From: an uncultured Clostridia bacterium
GTDB taxonomy: Bacteria; Bacillota; Clostridia; Christensenellales; UBA1242
Length of the DNA: 64,000 nucleotides
Assembly (NCBI GenBank): GCA_947591785.1
Contig: CANQDK010000001.1
Location: forward strand, 1-64,000
Reading direction: 5' to 3'
Below are positions 1 to 7,893 of the stretch, in pieces. The notes below the pieces were generated by a model. That model had not been told where the DNA came from, ran no database searches, and worked only from the letters and a program-made list of their open reading frames with translations. Made by a program: the position numbers and the translations under genes. Positions within the stretch are counted from its first letter, which is position 1, and every line of letters begins with the position of its first letter.

Positions 1-1
1 T

Positions 2-1504
2 ATGTATGCTTATACTGGGCAAAATACCAATTTGTTTGAAGGCAAAACAATCACAAGAATTGGCGTGCCACTAGAAAGTTTGGAGAAAAAGGGAGACGAA
101 CTTCCATATCTTGATATGTATTTAATCCCTACCTACAAAGATGAAAATGGTGTAACACCAGACCCAGCAAGTGACGACGTTATAGAAAAAAGAAAAGACC
201 ATAGTATATTGACAAATAACATACTTCCTGAACGTTTAGAAATAAAATCTGAGTCAGAATACCAGTCAGAACTGAGGGATTTGGAGAAAGGACGTACTTG
301 GGTGGATTTTGACTGTCGTTATGTTGTTCCAGATGGCTACACGCTTGCTTTCTGTGGCGATGGTGGTGGCTTTGATTGGCTTCTAGCGCACAGTAATACT
401 AGTGAGGGTAGTGAAGTAGAGCGATTGGGATTGGCCAAAATTCCATATTATACTCCAATGAATTCTATTTCGGGATTAGGCAAAAATGGGGAGCCGTCGG
501 GTGATTGGACCACTTATAGTGGTCAAGCTGAGCCTACCAAATTGCTTTTTGACATCTATTATGAAGTTGAATGGTCGCCAGCTCAACAAATTGCAAGGCT
601 TGAAGAACTTGAATGGGAGGCAACCGAAATGGATAGACTCCGTTCCAAAGTTGGTGGCAAGTATATCTCCATCCTTGGCGACAGCATAAGCACCTTTGAC
701 GGCTATTCAAATGAATATGAAACTCAAAACAAAGATATAAAGAATAACGGCACAGGCTTAACTGAAGATCCAAATGATCACAACTATTATGGCAACGCTA
801 CGGCATATCCAAGACTTGCTAGCATATCGGTAGAGGACACCTGGTGGATGAGGACAATCAATCAGGCAGGCTTGGAATTGTGCGTAAACAACTCAAGTGC
901 TGGAGATTTGGTGTCAGTGGAAGCCGGACATATAAGTTCTGGCGGAGGACGTTCTACACAACTTCACGACAACACCACAAAAAATAGTGAAGACCCAACA
1001 ATTTCATCTGATCCAGCAAATCAGGATCAAAACGAAGATATTTATCCAGACATTGTTGCAATCTATTTTGGTATAAATGATTTTACGAATAATTGTATAA
1101 AAGAGAATTTTGACGAAAGCGTAAAGGAGTTTGAAACCAATTACAAACTGATCGTCAACAAAATTATGGAAACATATGGCTCAAAAAAAGAAGACTTCAA
1201 ACTCTTTGTGTTCACACTTTTCCCAGAAGAAGGTGTTAGTAAAGACTACCATCCCACTCTCGATAAATTCCCAGACGAGGAAAAATATCAAGAAGCATTG
1301 GATAAATACAACACTGTCATCAGAAGTATTGCACTAGACAATCGCAAGATTGAGGTTGTGGACCTTGCCAAAAAATATCACCTTTCAAGGGATGAATTCA
1401 AGCCTTACGCCTTGCAAGATAGTTTGCATCCAAATGAAAGAGGTATGAGATTGATGTCAAATGCTTTCCTTGAAGAACTTTACAGAGTGTATGTTGGCAA
1501 ATAA
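2..1504 (+). CDS. SGNH/GDSL-family hydrolase, C-terminal part (5' end outside window)
   Basis: The reading frame is open to the window edge, so the true start lies upstream. The last ~280 residues carry the SGNH hydrolase blocks: GDSIST (nucleophile Ser near ORF residue 227), GINDF (block III Asn, ~356) and DSLHP (block V Asp and His, ~473). Such enzymes cleave esters, often acetyl groups on glycans, or lipids; the substrate cannot be read from sequence. The first ~200 visible residues are a separate Gly/aromatic-rich, probably beta-rich region that I do not recognise and that may bind carbohydrate. A hairpin terminator follows directly. Secretion cannot be judged without the N terminus. Confidence 0.8.
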   Translation: MYAYTGQNTNLFEGKTITRIGVPLESLEKKGDELPYLDMYLIPTYKDENGVTPDPASDDVIEKRKDHSILTNNILPERLEIKSESEYQSELRDLEKGRTWVDFDCRYVVPDGYTLAFCGDGGGFDWLLAHSNTSEGSEVERLGLAKIPYYTPMNSISGLGKNGEPSGDWTTYSGQAEPTKLLFDIYYEVEWSPAQQIARLEELEWEATEMDRLRSKVGGKYISILGDSISTFDGYSNEYETQNKDIKNNGTGLTEDPNDHNYYGNATAYPRLASISVEDTWWMRTINQAGLELCVNNSSAGDLVSVEAGHISSGGGRSTQLHDNTTKNSEDPTISSDPANQDQNEDIYPDIVAIYFGINDFTNNCIKENFDESVKEFETNYKLIVNKIMETYGSKKEDFKLFVFTLFPEEGVSKDYHPTLDKFPDEEKYQEALDKYNTVIRSIALDNRKIEVVDLAKKYHLSRDEFKPYALQDSLHPNERGMRLMSNAFLEELYRVYVGK

Positions 1505-1520
1505 AATTTAATTATTTTGA

Positions 1521-1550
1521 AAAAGGTTTACAATTTGTAAGCCTTTTTTC
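1521..1550 (+). terminator. Rho-independent terminator after the SGNH hydrolase
   Basis: AAAAGGTTTAC and GTAAGCCTTTT form an ~11-bp stem with a G-T pair around a short loop, followed by a T run. It lies 16 nt after the stop codon. Confidence 0.8.
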
Positions 1551-1610
1551 TTTGTTTTATTTGCAAAGTGGTAATTATAAAAAACAATTTTGTGCTTGAA
1601 ATTACTGATT

Positions 1611-1644
1611 AAAAAAGACTGAAAATCATTTTCAGTCTTTTTAT
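1611..1644 (-). terminator. Terminator of the DUF5662 gene (probably bidirectional)
   Basis: Perfect stem AAAAGACTGAAA / TTTCAGTCTTTT with a 5-nt loop just beyond the stop of the minus-strand gene. It is A-rich on one side and T-rich on the other, so it can work in both directions. Confidence 0.8.
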
Positions 1645-1646
1645 TT

Positions 1647-2177
1647 TTATTTTGTTTTTTCAGAGTTGATTTTTGGCAAATTTGCAGTTTCTTCCTGAGA
1701 TTTTTCTATGAATAACAAAATTTGTTCGACAGTTTGTGTTTCTTTTGTTGTAAGGTTTAGTTTCTCTTTGTTTTCATTATAAAAATTGAAGATTTCTTTT
1801 GGATTGTTTTTCATTATGCTGAAAGCCCACCAATCCAAAACCATTTCGGCAACATATACTTTTGGCATTTCTTCGTTGTTAATTTTCCAGTATTCTGGGT
1901 GATGCGGATTTCTTGATTTATGCAAAGTTTTTGCTTGCTCAAAACTGTTTTTTGCTTTGTCTTTGTTGCCGTAAAAATATTCAGCGTATGGAAAAAATTC
2001 ATCTTCTTGGAATTTTGAATTGTCATGAATCTTCACATTTTTTGAAAGCAAAGATAGTTCTTCCTTGTTTAAAATTTCTTTCAAGAAAGGTTTTGATATA
2101 TAAAATGCCTTTTCAACACATTTTTTGTGTTTGTTTATGTAATCTTTATAATCTCTAACAGTTTTGTTTGTTTTCAT
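1647..2177 (-). CDS. DUF5662 family protein
   Basis: 176 aa, soluble, no signal peptide. The central pattern HDNSKF, then EFFPYAEYF, then NPHHPEYW, then EMVLDWWA matches the DUF5662 family, whose members occur in phages and bacterial accessory DNA. The conserved His and Asp residues suggest a metal-binding helical fold, but no activity is established. AAGGA lies 13 nt before the ATG, a rather long spacing. It stands alone between terminators. The family call is from motif recognition; function is unknown. Confidence 0.75.
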   Translation of the reverse strand: MKTNKTVRDYKDYINKHKKCVEKAFYISKPFLKEILNKEELSLLSKNVKIHDNSKFQEDEFFPYAEYFYGNKDKAKNSFEQAKTLHKSRNPHHPEYWKINNEEMPKVYVAEMVLDWWAFSIMKNNPKEIFNFYNENKEKLNLTTKETQTVEQILLFIEKSQEETANLPKINSEKTK

Positions 2178-2247
2178 ATTTGCACATATTCCTTATGCAA
2201 TATTTAGTATGATTAATATTTTTTATTTGGCAGAGAGTTTGTGAATT

Positions 2248-2649
2248 TTATGCAATACTTTCAACAGAAGTCACCGTTATTATAATTACACCCTTTGGTG
2301 TGGCTGTATCATTGTTGAAAAATTCATTGCACAATTCAAAATATTTACCTTTTGTATAATATTTTGCTTTTCCTGTAATTCTTACACCTGCCCACTTTTC
2401 GTTAAATGATGTTAATACTACATTTGGATTGTTTAAAACATTATCTGGCGTGTGTATCATTTCATTATTAGATAATAGTAGAGTTTTGTTATCTAAAACT
2501 TTAATATCACTAACAACAGCTAAATTTGGTTTATTTTCTTTTGTAATAGTTGCTATATGCATTGGATGATTCTCTAATAGTTTTTTTAATGTATCTAATT
2601 TTATTTCATCCAATGGTTTTGTTTTATTGTCATTGTTTTTCATTTCCAT
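2248..2649 (-). CDS. Pyridoxamine 5'-phosphate oxidase-like flavin-binding protein
   Basis: 133 aa. The order of elements (helix, then HIATITKENKPNLAVVSDIK, then LLLSNN, then NPNVVLTSF, then GVRITGKAKYY) is that of the split-barrel FMN-binding family that includes PNPOx-like proteins. Members bind FMN, F420 or heme and are often uncharacterised reductases or detoxification proteins. The start has AAGGAG 4 nt upstream; a second in-frame ATG two codons later is also possible. It has its own promoter. Confidence 0.75.
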   Translation of the reverse strand: MEMKNNDNKTKPLDEIKLDTLKKLLENHPMHIATITKENKPNLAVVSDIKVLDNKTLLLSNNEMIHTPDNVLNNPNVVLTSFNEKWAGVRITGKAKYYTKGKYFELCNEFFNNDTATPKGVIIITVTSVESIA

Positions 2650-2661
2650 ATCTCCTTCATG

Positions 2662-2690
2662 ATTATATCAAATCTTAAAAATAATTACAA
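2662..2690 (-). promoter_or_regulatory. Promoter of the split-barrel flavoprotein gene
   Basis: On the minus strand TTGTAA (2690-2685), 17-bp spacer, TATAAT (2667-2662), followed by the ribosome site and start of the 2649 gene. Confidence 0.65.
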
Positions 2691-2709
2691 AACATTCTTT
2701 TAAGGAAAA

Positions 2710-2742
2710 ATACGAAGCACTTGTTATTCAAATGTTTCGTAT
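2710..2742 (-). terminator. Terminator of tRNA-Ser
   Basis: ATACGAA pairs with TTCGTAT around an imperfect inner stem, followed on the minus strand by TTTTTCC. It begins 11 nt past the tRNA CCA end. Confidence 0.7.
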
Positions 2743-2752
2743 GAGTCGCTTT

Positions 2753-2843
2753 TGGCGGAAACGGTGGGATTCGAACCCACGTGCCGATTTCTCGACAACC
2801 GCATTTCGAGTGCGGCTCGGTGCGACCTCTTCGATACGTTTCC
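2753..2843 (-). tRNA. tRNA-Ser(CGA)
   Basis: 91 nt with encoded CCA. Acceptor GGAAACG/CGTTTCC, discriminator G, anticodon arm CCGCA-CTCGAAA-TGCGG giving CGA, long variable arm as expected for a class II tRNA, and T-loop GGGTTCGAATCCC. It reads UCG codons. Confidence 0.95.
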
Positions 2844-2855
2844 AATTCTTCTTAT

Positions 2856-2884
2856 ATCTTAGCATTTTTTAATTTTTTTTGCAA
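2856..2884 (-). promoter_or_regulatory. Promoter of tRNA-Ser
   Basis: Minus strand TTGCAA, 17-bp spacer, TAAGAT; the -10 box is 12 nt before the tRNA 5' end. Confidence 0.6.
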
Positions 2885-2956
2885 CATTTATTTATACTTC
2901 TCTTTTTCTTGCTTTAAAATAATTTTGAAAAAAATTGTAAAATTTTGAAAAGTTAT

Positions 2957-2985
2957 TTGTGAATTTTTTTATTTTATGCTATAAT
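2957..2985 (+). promoter_or_regulatory. Promoter of the Spo0A-C-like gene
   Basis: TTGTGA, 17-bp spacer, TATAAT. An AGAGGAG ribosome site follows before the ATG at 3009. Confidence 0.7.
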
Positions 2986-3008
2986 TTGTCTAAAAAGAGG
3001 AGTGTGTT

Positions 3009-3383
3009 ATGGATAAAACAGAAAAAGAAGTTAAATTATTTCTTTTAAGAGTGGGGATTAAATGTGACCATGTGGGTTACACATACTTGGAAAAAATTAT
3101 CTTAAATTGTATTAAAGACCCAACTCTCTTTAAAAATCTTAAAGAAGTTTACTTTCGTATCGCCGAGGAGTATCATGAAAAGAACCCTCTTAGAGTTGAG
3201 GCAAATATGAGTAATGCGATTAATTTTGCATTCAAAAATAAAAAATTGGAGGGATTGAATAAGCTGTTTGGTGTCAAAATGGTTGATAGTTCTCATAAGC
3301 CAACTTGTGCTGAACTTATTCGTCTTGGAACTGAATACATAAATATGGGGCTTTATAAAAATTTTGTCTGGGAAGAAGCATGA
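3009..3383 (+). CDS. Stand-alone Spo0A C-terminal (effector) domain protein
   Basis: 124 aa. LLRVGIKCDHVGYTYL near the N terminus, the helix containing RVEANMSNAINFAF, then LFG and KPTCAELI follow the layout of the DNA-binding domain of Spo0A, the sporulation master regulator. The receiver domain that normally precedes it is absent: the protein starts 12 residues before the domain, with its own SD (AGAGGAG) and promoter, so this is not a truncation by the window or a missed start. It is probably a DNA-binding regulator not controlled by phosphorelay, or one controlled by abundance alone. Whether it recognises 0A-box-like sites cannot be told. Confidence 0.8.
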   Translation: MDKTEKEVKLFLLRVGIKCDHVGYTYLEKIILNCIKDPTLFKNLKEVYFRIAEEYHEKNPLRVEANMSNAINFAFKNKKLEGLNKLFGVKMVDSSHKPTCAELIRLGTEYINMGLYKNFVWEEA

Positions 3384-3517
3384 TAAAACTGAAATATGAA
3401 AATTATACTATAATTTAATTTCATAATCTTCTCTTTTCAAAAATTCTATTGATATTTTCAAATTCTTTTTTATTTCTTTTGTAGCAAAAATTGTAGAGAT
3501 TACTTTTTTCGTTAAAA

Positions 3518-3542
3518 AAATGACAAATAAATTTTGTCATTT
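3518..3542 (-). terminator. Terminator at the 3' end of the tRNA array
   Basis: AAATGACAAA / TTTGTCATTT perfect 10-bp stem with a 5-nt loop, followed on the minus strand by a run of T. It lies 10 nt beyond the CCA end of tRNA-Gln(TTG). Confidence 0.85.
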
Positions 3543-3551
3543 CAATTTCTT

Positions 3552-3626
3552 TGGCAGGGGTGGCAGGATTTGAACCTACGAATGCAAGAATCAAAATCTT
3601 GTGCCTTACCACTTGGCGACACCCCT
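3552..3626 (-). tRNA. tRNA-Gln(TTG)
   Basis: 75 nt with encoded CCA. Acceptor AGGGGTG/CACCCCT, anticodon arm CAAGA-TTTTGAT-TCTTG giving TTG. The first pair reads as A1-U72, the reverse of the usual U1-A72 of bacterial tRNA-Gln, but still a weak pair. The 70-aa ORF across it is a shadow. Confidence 0.95.
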
Positions 3627-3689
3627 TTATCATATTGCTTAGAGGTTTTTCAAATTTTTAATCTGCTGTGGCTTGACTGGAATTTGTGT

Positions 3690-3826
3690 TTTTTTAATTG
3701 AAAATAAGCATCGTTACTTAAATTTCTTCGCTTAATGCTGGGACTTGTCCCAGGTTCGCTTGCCTACGGCAAGACAAAATTTTCAATTTTGTAATCACGG
3801 GCAAATGTTATGCAGGTTTTGTCTGC
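3690..3826. repeat. Cluster of small stem-loops inside the tRNA array
   Basis: The ~200 bp between tRNA-Gln(TTG) and tRNA-Lys hold at least three compact palindromes: TGGGACttgTCCCA, TTGCC gta GGCAA (minus sense) and ACAAAATTgaAAATTTTGT. The stretch is more GC-rich than other spacers here. It could be a short mobile palindromic element or structured spacer RNA; no second copy was noticed in the window. Confidence 0.35.
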
Positions 3827-3902
3827 TGGTGGCTCGCCCGGGATTCGAACCCGGGACCCCTTGATTAAAAGTCAAGTGCTCTACCGACTGAGCTAGCGAA
3901 CC
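3827..3902 (-). tRNA. tRNA-Lys(TTT)
   Basis: 76 nt with encoded CCA. Acceptor GGTTCGC/GCGAGCC, anticodon arm CTTGA-CTTTTAA-TCAAG giving TTT, D arm AGCTCAGTCGGTAGAGC, T arm with GGTTCGAATCC. Confidence 0.97.
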
Positions 3903-3916
3903 ATATTTATTTAATT

Positions 3917-3992
3917 TGGCAGGGGTGGTAGGATTCGAACCTACGCAATGTTGGAATCAGAATCCAATGCCTTACCACTTGGCGACACCCCT
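3917..3992 (-). tRNA. tRNA-Gln(CTG)
   Basis: 76 nt with encoded CCA. The acceptor and D arm are identical to the TTG isoacceptor; anticodon arm TTGGA-TTCTGAT-TCCAA gives CTG. The two Gln tRNAs look like a local duplication followed by anticodon change. Confidence 0.96.
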
Positions 3993-4017
3993 TAATCCGC
4001 AAAAGCGGAATATTAAG

Positions 4018-4094
4018 TGGGGTGATCTAAGGGGGTCGAACCCTTGACCTCCAGAGCCACAATCTGGCGCTCTACCAACTGAGCTAAGACCACC
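4018..4094 (-). tRNA. tRNA-His(GTG)
   Basis: Anticodon arm CCAGA-TTGTGGC-TCTGG giving GTG. Acceptor GTGGTCT/AGATCAC with an extra encoded G(-1) opposite C73, the identity element for HisRS. CCA is encoded. Confidence 0.96.
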
Positions 4095-4099
4095 ACATT

Positions 4100-4176
<77 letters not shown>

Positions 4177-4179
4177 AGG

Positions 4180-4253
4180 TGGAGCAGGTGAAGGGAATCG
4201 GACCCTCGCAACCAGCTTGGAAGGCTAGTGTTCTACCACTGAACTACACCTGC
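4180..4253 (-). tRNA. tRNA-Gly(TCC)
   Basis: 74 nt with encoded CCA. Acceptor GCAGGTG/CACCTGC, anticodon arm CTAGC-CTTCCAA-GCTGG giving TCC. It is the promoter-proximal gene of the array. Confidence 0.96.
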
Positions 4254-4265
4254 AAACGCCCTATT

Positions 4266-4294
4266 AGTCTAACACAAGAAAAAATAAATGTCAA
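4266..4294 (-). promoter_or_regulatory. Promoter of the tRNA array (Gly-Arg-His-Gln-Lys-Gln)
   Basis: Minus strand consensus TTGACA, 17-bp spacer, TAGACT; the -10 box is 12 nt before tRNA-Gly. The six genes downstream are closely spaced and end at the 3518 terminator, so they are probably one transcript. Confidence 0.8.
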
Positions 4295-4619
4295 GAAAAA
4301 ATACTAAAAAAATAAAAAAAGAATAAAAGATTTTTTTTATTTAAATGAGAAGTATAAGAATTTGTGTTGATTTTGAAAGCCTAATGCCAATAATTAATTA
4401 GTTCACGAAAATATTTAATTTGCAAAAAATTACTTTGACTCAACATCTTCTGTTAAAAATTTAGATTATATTAATAGTTAATTAGTTTATGAATATAACA
4501 AATTAGTAATGGCAATATTTAAGAAGAAATGCAAAAGTATTAGTTTATGAAAAAAAACTATTAATAGATTTAATTTAGTATAAAATTAATTAATACAAAT
4601 TTAATATGGTTATTTTTAT
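4295..4619. other. AT-rich spacer without recognisable genes
   Basis: Between the divergent promoters of the tRNA array and the SDR gene lie ~325 bp of A/T-rich sequence with degenerate repeats around TTAATTAGTT and TTAATAGATT. I see no ORF with a ribosome site and no clear structured RNA. Confidence 0.5.
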
Positions 4620-4649
4620 TTGACTTTAAAAATTTAAAAATGTTACAAT
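4620..4649 (+). promoter_or_regulatory. Promoter of the SDR gene
   Basis: TTGACT, 18-bp spacer, TACAAT. It places the start of transcription ~60 nt before the ATG at 4717 and upstream of the ORF-track start at 4669. Confidence 0.6.
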
Positions 4650-4716
4650 CATTATTGATAATCTTTGAATGAGATTAGCAAAAATTTTACATAATAAATT
4701 CAAATGGGAGGTGTTT

Positions 4717-5508
4717 ATGAATTTAGGATTAAATGGTAGAGTTGTGATTGTTACTGGTGCGGCTTCTGGTATTGGCAAACAGGTTGCTGTTGCCTATGCA
4801 CAAGAAGGGGCAAAACTTGCTCTTGCAGACATAAATCTTGATGGCTTAAAGAAAGTTAAAAAAGAATTGAAAGGTGCAGAGGTTTACATTGAAGAAGTTG
4901 ATGTTACTAATGCTGAAAGTTGTGAAACCTTTATCAAAAATGTTGTAAAAAAATATAAAAAAATTGATGTCCTTGTTAATAATGCTGGAACAGCAAAAAT
5001 GGGAGATATGGAAACTTTCCCTGAAAAAACTTTTAGACAACACGCTGAACTTATGATGTATGCTCCTGTTCGCTTAATTAATTTGTGTATTCCTCATTTT
5101 AAGAAAAATGGTTGGGGAAGTGTTGTCAACACCGCTTCAATTTTTGGAAAACAACCTGGTGGACTTATCAGTTATGACACAATTAAAGCAGCTGATATTA
5201 TGATAACAAAGGATTATTCTTCTTATTGTGCACCATTTAATGTCAATGTTAATGCTGTTTGTCCTGGCCCTGTTGATACACCTCTATGGCATGCCGATGG
5301 ACAACTTGGTGATCAACTTGCAAGTGCAACAGGAATGGAAAAGGATTCTGCAATTGAGTGGTTTGCAAAAACAAATATCCCTATGGGAAGATATGCAAAG
5401 CCAGAAGAAATTGCAAGTGCAATCGTGTTCTTGTCAAGCGAACCAGCACACTATATTACAGGTGTTGCACTTAATGTTGATGGCGGAATGGTTAAGAGTC
5501 TTTTGTAA
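4717..5508 (+). CDS. SDR-family NAD(P)-dependent oxidoreductase
   Basis: 263 aa. Rossmann motif TGAASGIG near residue 12, NNAG near residue 90, catalytic Ser in TASIF (~140) and YDTIK (the YxxxK pair, ~152-156), and a C-terminal GVALNVDGG typical of classical short-chain dehydrogenases. It reduces or oxidises an alcohol/ketone with NAD(P)H; the substrate is not evident. The ORF-track start at 4669 is rejected because GGGAGGTG sits 4 nt before ATG 4717. It is monocistronic, with a terminator downstream. A second SDR is at 37064, but the two are not close relatives. Confidence 0.85.
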   Translation: MNLGLNGRVVIVTGAASGIGKQVAVAYAQEGAKLALADINLDGLKKVKKELKGAEVYIEEVDVTNAESCETFIKNVVKKYKKIDVLVNNAGTAKMGDMETFPEKTFRQHAELMMYAPVRLINLCIPHFKKNGWGSVVNTASIFGKQPGGLISYDTIKAADIMITKDYSSYCAPFNVNVNAVCPGPVDTPLWHADGQLGDQLASATGMEKDSAIEWFAKTNIPMGRYAKPEEIASAIVFLSSEPAHYITGVALNVDGGMVKSLL

Positions 5509-5638
5509 TTTAAATAATTAAATGAAAATTGAAAAAATGTTTAAAAAATTTAAAGAAAATAATAAAAATAATTAAGATATAAATTTTAAACAAATAAAAA
5601 AATAGATTAGATTTAAGGAATTTAAATATTTTTCAAGG

Positions 5639-5668
5639 AAATAAAACGGAGAAATCCGTTTTATTTTT
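5639..5668 (+). terminator. Terminator after the SDR gene
   Basis: Perfect 12-bp stem AAATAAAACGGA / TCCGTTTTATTT with a GAAA loop, followed by T-rich sequence. Confidence 0.85.
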
Positions 5669-5754
5669 ATTTTTCTTAAAAAAGTTTATTAAAAAATGTT
5701 TTTTATTTTTAAAAATTAATATTTTTATGCTAAAATAAAAAATGATGGTAGATA

Positions 5755-7893
5755 ATGAATAAAACTAGCAAAATTTTAAATTCTCGTCCAATTTTCTATG
5801 GTTTTTTAGCATTGCTGTTGGCAATTTCAACAGCAAAATTTATTTTTGAAGGAAATTTAAAATATATAATTTTTGATGCTTTAATTCTTATCCTTGTTTT
5901 TGCTTATTGTCTTTGGAAAAAGAGATTTAAAATTTTAATCTTTATTTTTGCAATTTTCACCTTTGGACTTGGTTGGTTTTTTGTGGGAATGGGCTCTTTT
6001 GTTGGAAGAGAAATAAAAGACAGTGTTAATGTTGTTGGGCGTATTTCTGATGATATTAAAATGTCATATTACGATGACGATGCAACGGTGATTTTAAAAG
6101 ATGTTAGAGTTAATTCTAATAAAATTGGAAATATTAGATTAACAATTTCAGATTTTGATTTAGAAATAGGAGATGTCATTTCTTTTACAACAAAACTCGA
6201 TAATGTGAAAATGTTTGAACTTGGAACTTTCAATTTATCCGCATATCGAGATAAAACTCCTTACATAGCACAAGTTTCTTCAAAAGACATTTCTATTCAA
6301 GGGAAAAATAAAATCTCTTTTGATGAAAAGTGTCGCATGGCGGTAAAGTCCACTCTTTTTAAAAATATGGGAAAGGAGAATGGTGCTTACGCTTATGCTA
6401 TTCTCTTTGGTGACAAAAATGAACTGTCGTCTGATATTTACAATTCTTTTGTTTCTGCAGGGATTGTCCATCTCTTAACAACGTCAGGACTTCATGTAAG
6501 TTTTTTAATTGCAATTTTGGCTTTTATTTTAAAGAAATTGCATCTTAAAATAATTCCAAATTTGATTCTATGTTTTGGATTTTTGTTGTTTTATTCCTAT
6601 TTGTGTGGTTTTACACCATCAATATTGAGAGCTGGTTTGATGGGACTTGTTTTATTTTTCACAAGGTTGAGCGGAAAATGTTATGATAATTTAAATTCAC
6701 TCGGTTTTTCTGGTTGCTTAATTTTGCTGTTTTCTCCATTGTCGGCACTTGATAATGGTTTTCTTATGAGTTTCTTTTGTGTTTTATCAATCTTTATGAT
6801 TGCACCTTTTATGATAAAATATTTGAAAAAGATTTTTCCTAAATTTATCGCAGAAAGTTTTGCTGTCTCGGTTTCCGCCAGTTTGGGTATTTTGCCTTTT
6901 TGTGGAAGAATTTTTGCAAATTTCAACTTTTTATCTTTCTTTGTAAATCTTATTGTTATACCAATTTTCACAATAATTTTTCCAATTATGTTTGTTTTTA
7001 GTTTTCTTTGCACTTTTCTGCCATTTTTAGGTTTTATGCTTAAATTATGTAATTTTGGGCTTGATTTGATAAAAAATATTGCAGATTTCTTCGGACAAAC
7101 AAAACTTCAAACAAATTTAAAACCAATAGATATTTTTGTTGAAGCGGGATTTTTTGTAACCTTATTTGCATTTAGTGGATTTATTATTGTAAATAAAAAA
7201 TTTAGAAAATTGATTTGCCTGTCTTTATTGGTTTTGTGCGGGTTTCTCTATGCTCTAACTTATGTTCAACTACCAGTTGGTTCGTCAATTGTTTATGGCT
7301 TTGATGGTTCATACAGCACTCTAATTTTGACAAATAGTTCAAACGAAAGTGTCATAGTTGATTTTGGAGATGAAGAATATTGTCAAAGGCTTCTAAATTT
7401 GTTGGGTGTGAAAAACATTTCCACAGGATTTGTTCTTCAAAAACCAACTGTCTTAATCGATTCTGCACGAGAAATTGGTGTTTCAAATTTAATAAGATGT
7501 GATGAAGGGCAGGGGTATGACGAAGAAGTTGTTTATTCTCCTGATGCAACTGGAGTTGTGGGTGGATTTAATTTTAAGTATCGTTTCTATGGCAATACAT
7601 TGATTGGGCTTGAAATTAAATTTGATAAAACAAGTGTGTTTGTTCTGCGGGATAGAAATACAACAGAAAAAGCGTTACAAGAGATTTCAAATGTAAATTA
7701 TGATTTTGTTGTGCTTGGAAAACATGAAAAATATGCAAAATATTTTTCAAAATCAAAAATTTTGGCTTATAATGAAAATGAAGTGAGTCAAAGTGAAACA
7801 GAACAAAATAGATTCTTCTCAACTTTTCAAAGAAATGGGAATGTCAAAATTGATATTATTGACAAAAAATATACAAGGAGGTGTTTGGATTGA
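5755..7893 (+). CDS. comEC: ComEC/Rec2-family competence membrane protein with a degenerate C-terminal domain
   Basis: 712 aa, many membrane segments. The N-terminal soluble region (~70-220) and the Competence region with AILFGDKNELSSDIYNSF and HLLTTSGLHVSF (~225-270) are typical of ComEC, which moves single-stranded DNA across the membrane. The last ~200 residues sit where ComEC usually has a metallo-beta-lactamase-like domain, but the HxHxDH zinc motif is absent: DFGDEEYCQRLLNLLG and VLQKPTVLID stand at the equivalent place. The nuclease-like activity is therefore probably lost. There is only a weak SD before the ATG; an extended -10 (TGCTAAAAT) lies at 5728-5736. It overlaps holA by 4 nt. 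Confidence 0.88.
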   Translation: MNKTSKILNSRPIFYGFLALLLAISTAKFIFEGNLKYIIFDALILILVFAYCLWKKRFKILIFIFAIFTFGLGWFFVGMGSFVGREIKDSVNVVGRISDDIKMSYYDDDATVILKDVRVNSNKIGNIRLTISDFDLEIGDVISFTTKLDNVKMFELGTFNLSAYRDKTPYIAQVSSKDISIQGKNKISFDEKCRMAVKSTLFKNMGKENGAYAYAILFGDKNELSSDIYNSFVSAGIVHLLTTSGLHVSFLIAILAFILKKLHLKIIPNLILCFGFLLFYSYLCGFTPSILRAGLMGLVLFFTRLSGKCYDNLNSLGFSGCLILLFSPLSALDNGFLMSFFCVLSIFMIAPFMIKYLKKIFPKFIAESFAVSVSASLGILPFCGRIFANFNFLSFFVNLIVIPIFTIIFPIMFVFSFLCTFLPFLGFMLKLCNFGLDLIKNIADFFGQTKLQTNLKPIDIFVEAGFFVTLFAFSGFIIVNKKFRKLICLSLLVLCGFLYALTYVQLPVGSSIVYGFDGSYSTLILTNSSNESVIVDFGDEEYCQRLLNLLGVKNISTGFVLQKPTVLIDSAREIGVSNLIRCDEGQGYDEEVVYSPDATGVVGGFNFKYRFYGNTLIGLEIKFDKTSVFVLRDRNTTEKALQEISNVNYDFVVLGKHEKYAKYFSKSKILAYNENEVSQSETEQNRFFSTFQRNGNVKIDIIDKKYTRRCLD

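Noticed and set aside
3421-3633. 70-aa minus ORF
   Set aside because: Runs across tRNA-Gln(TTG) and its terminator.
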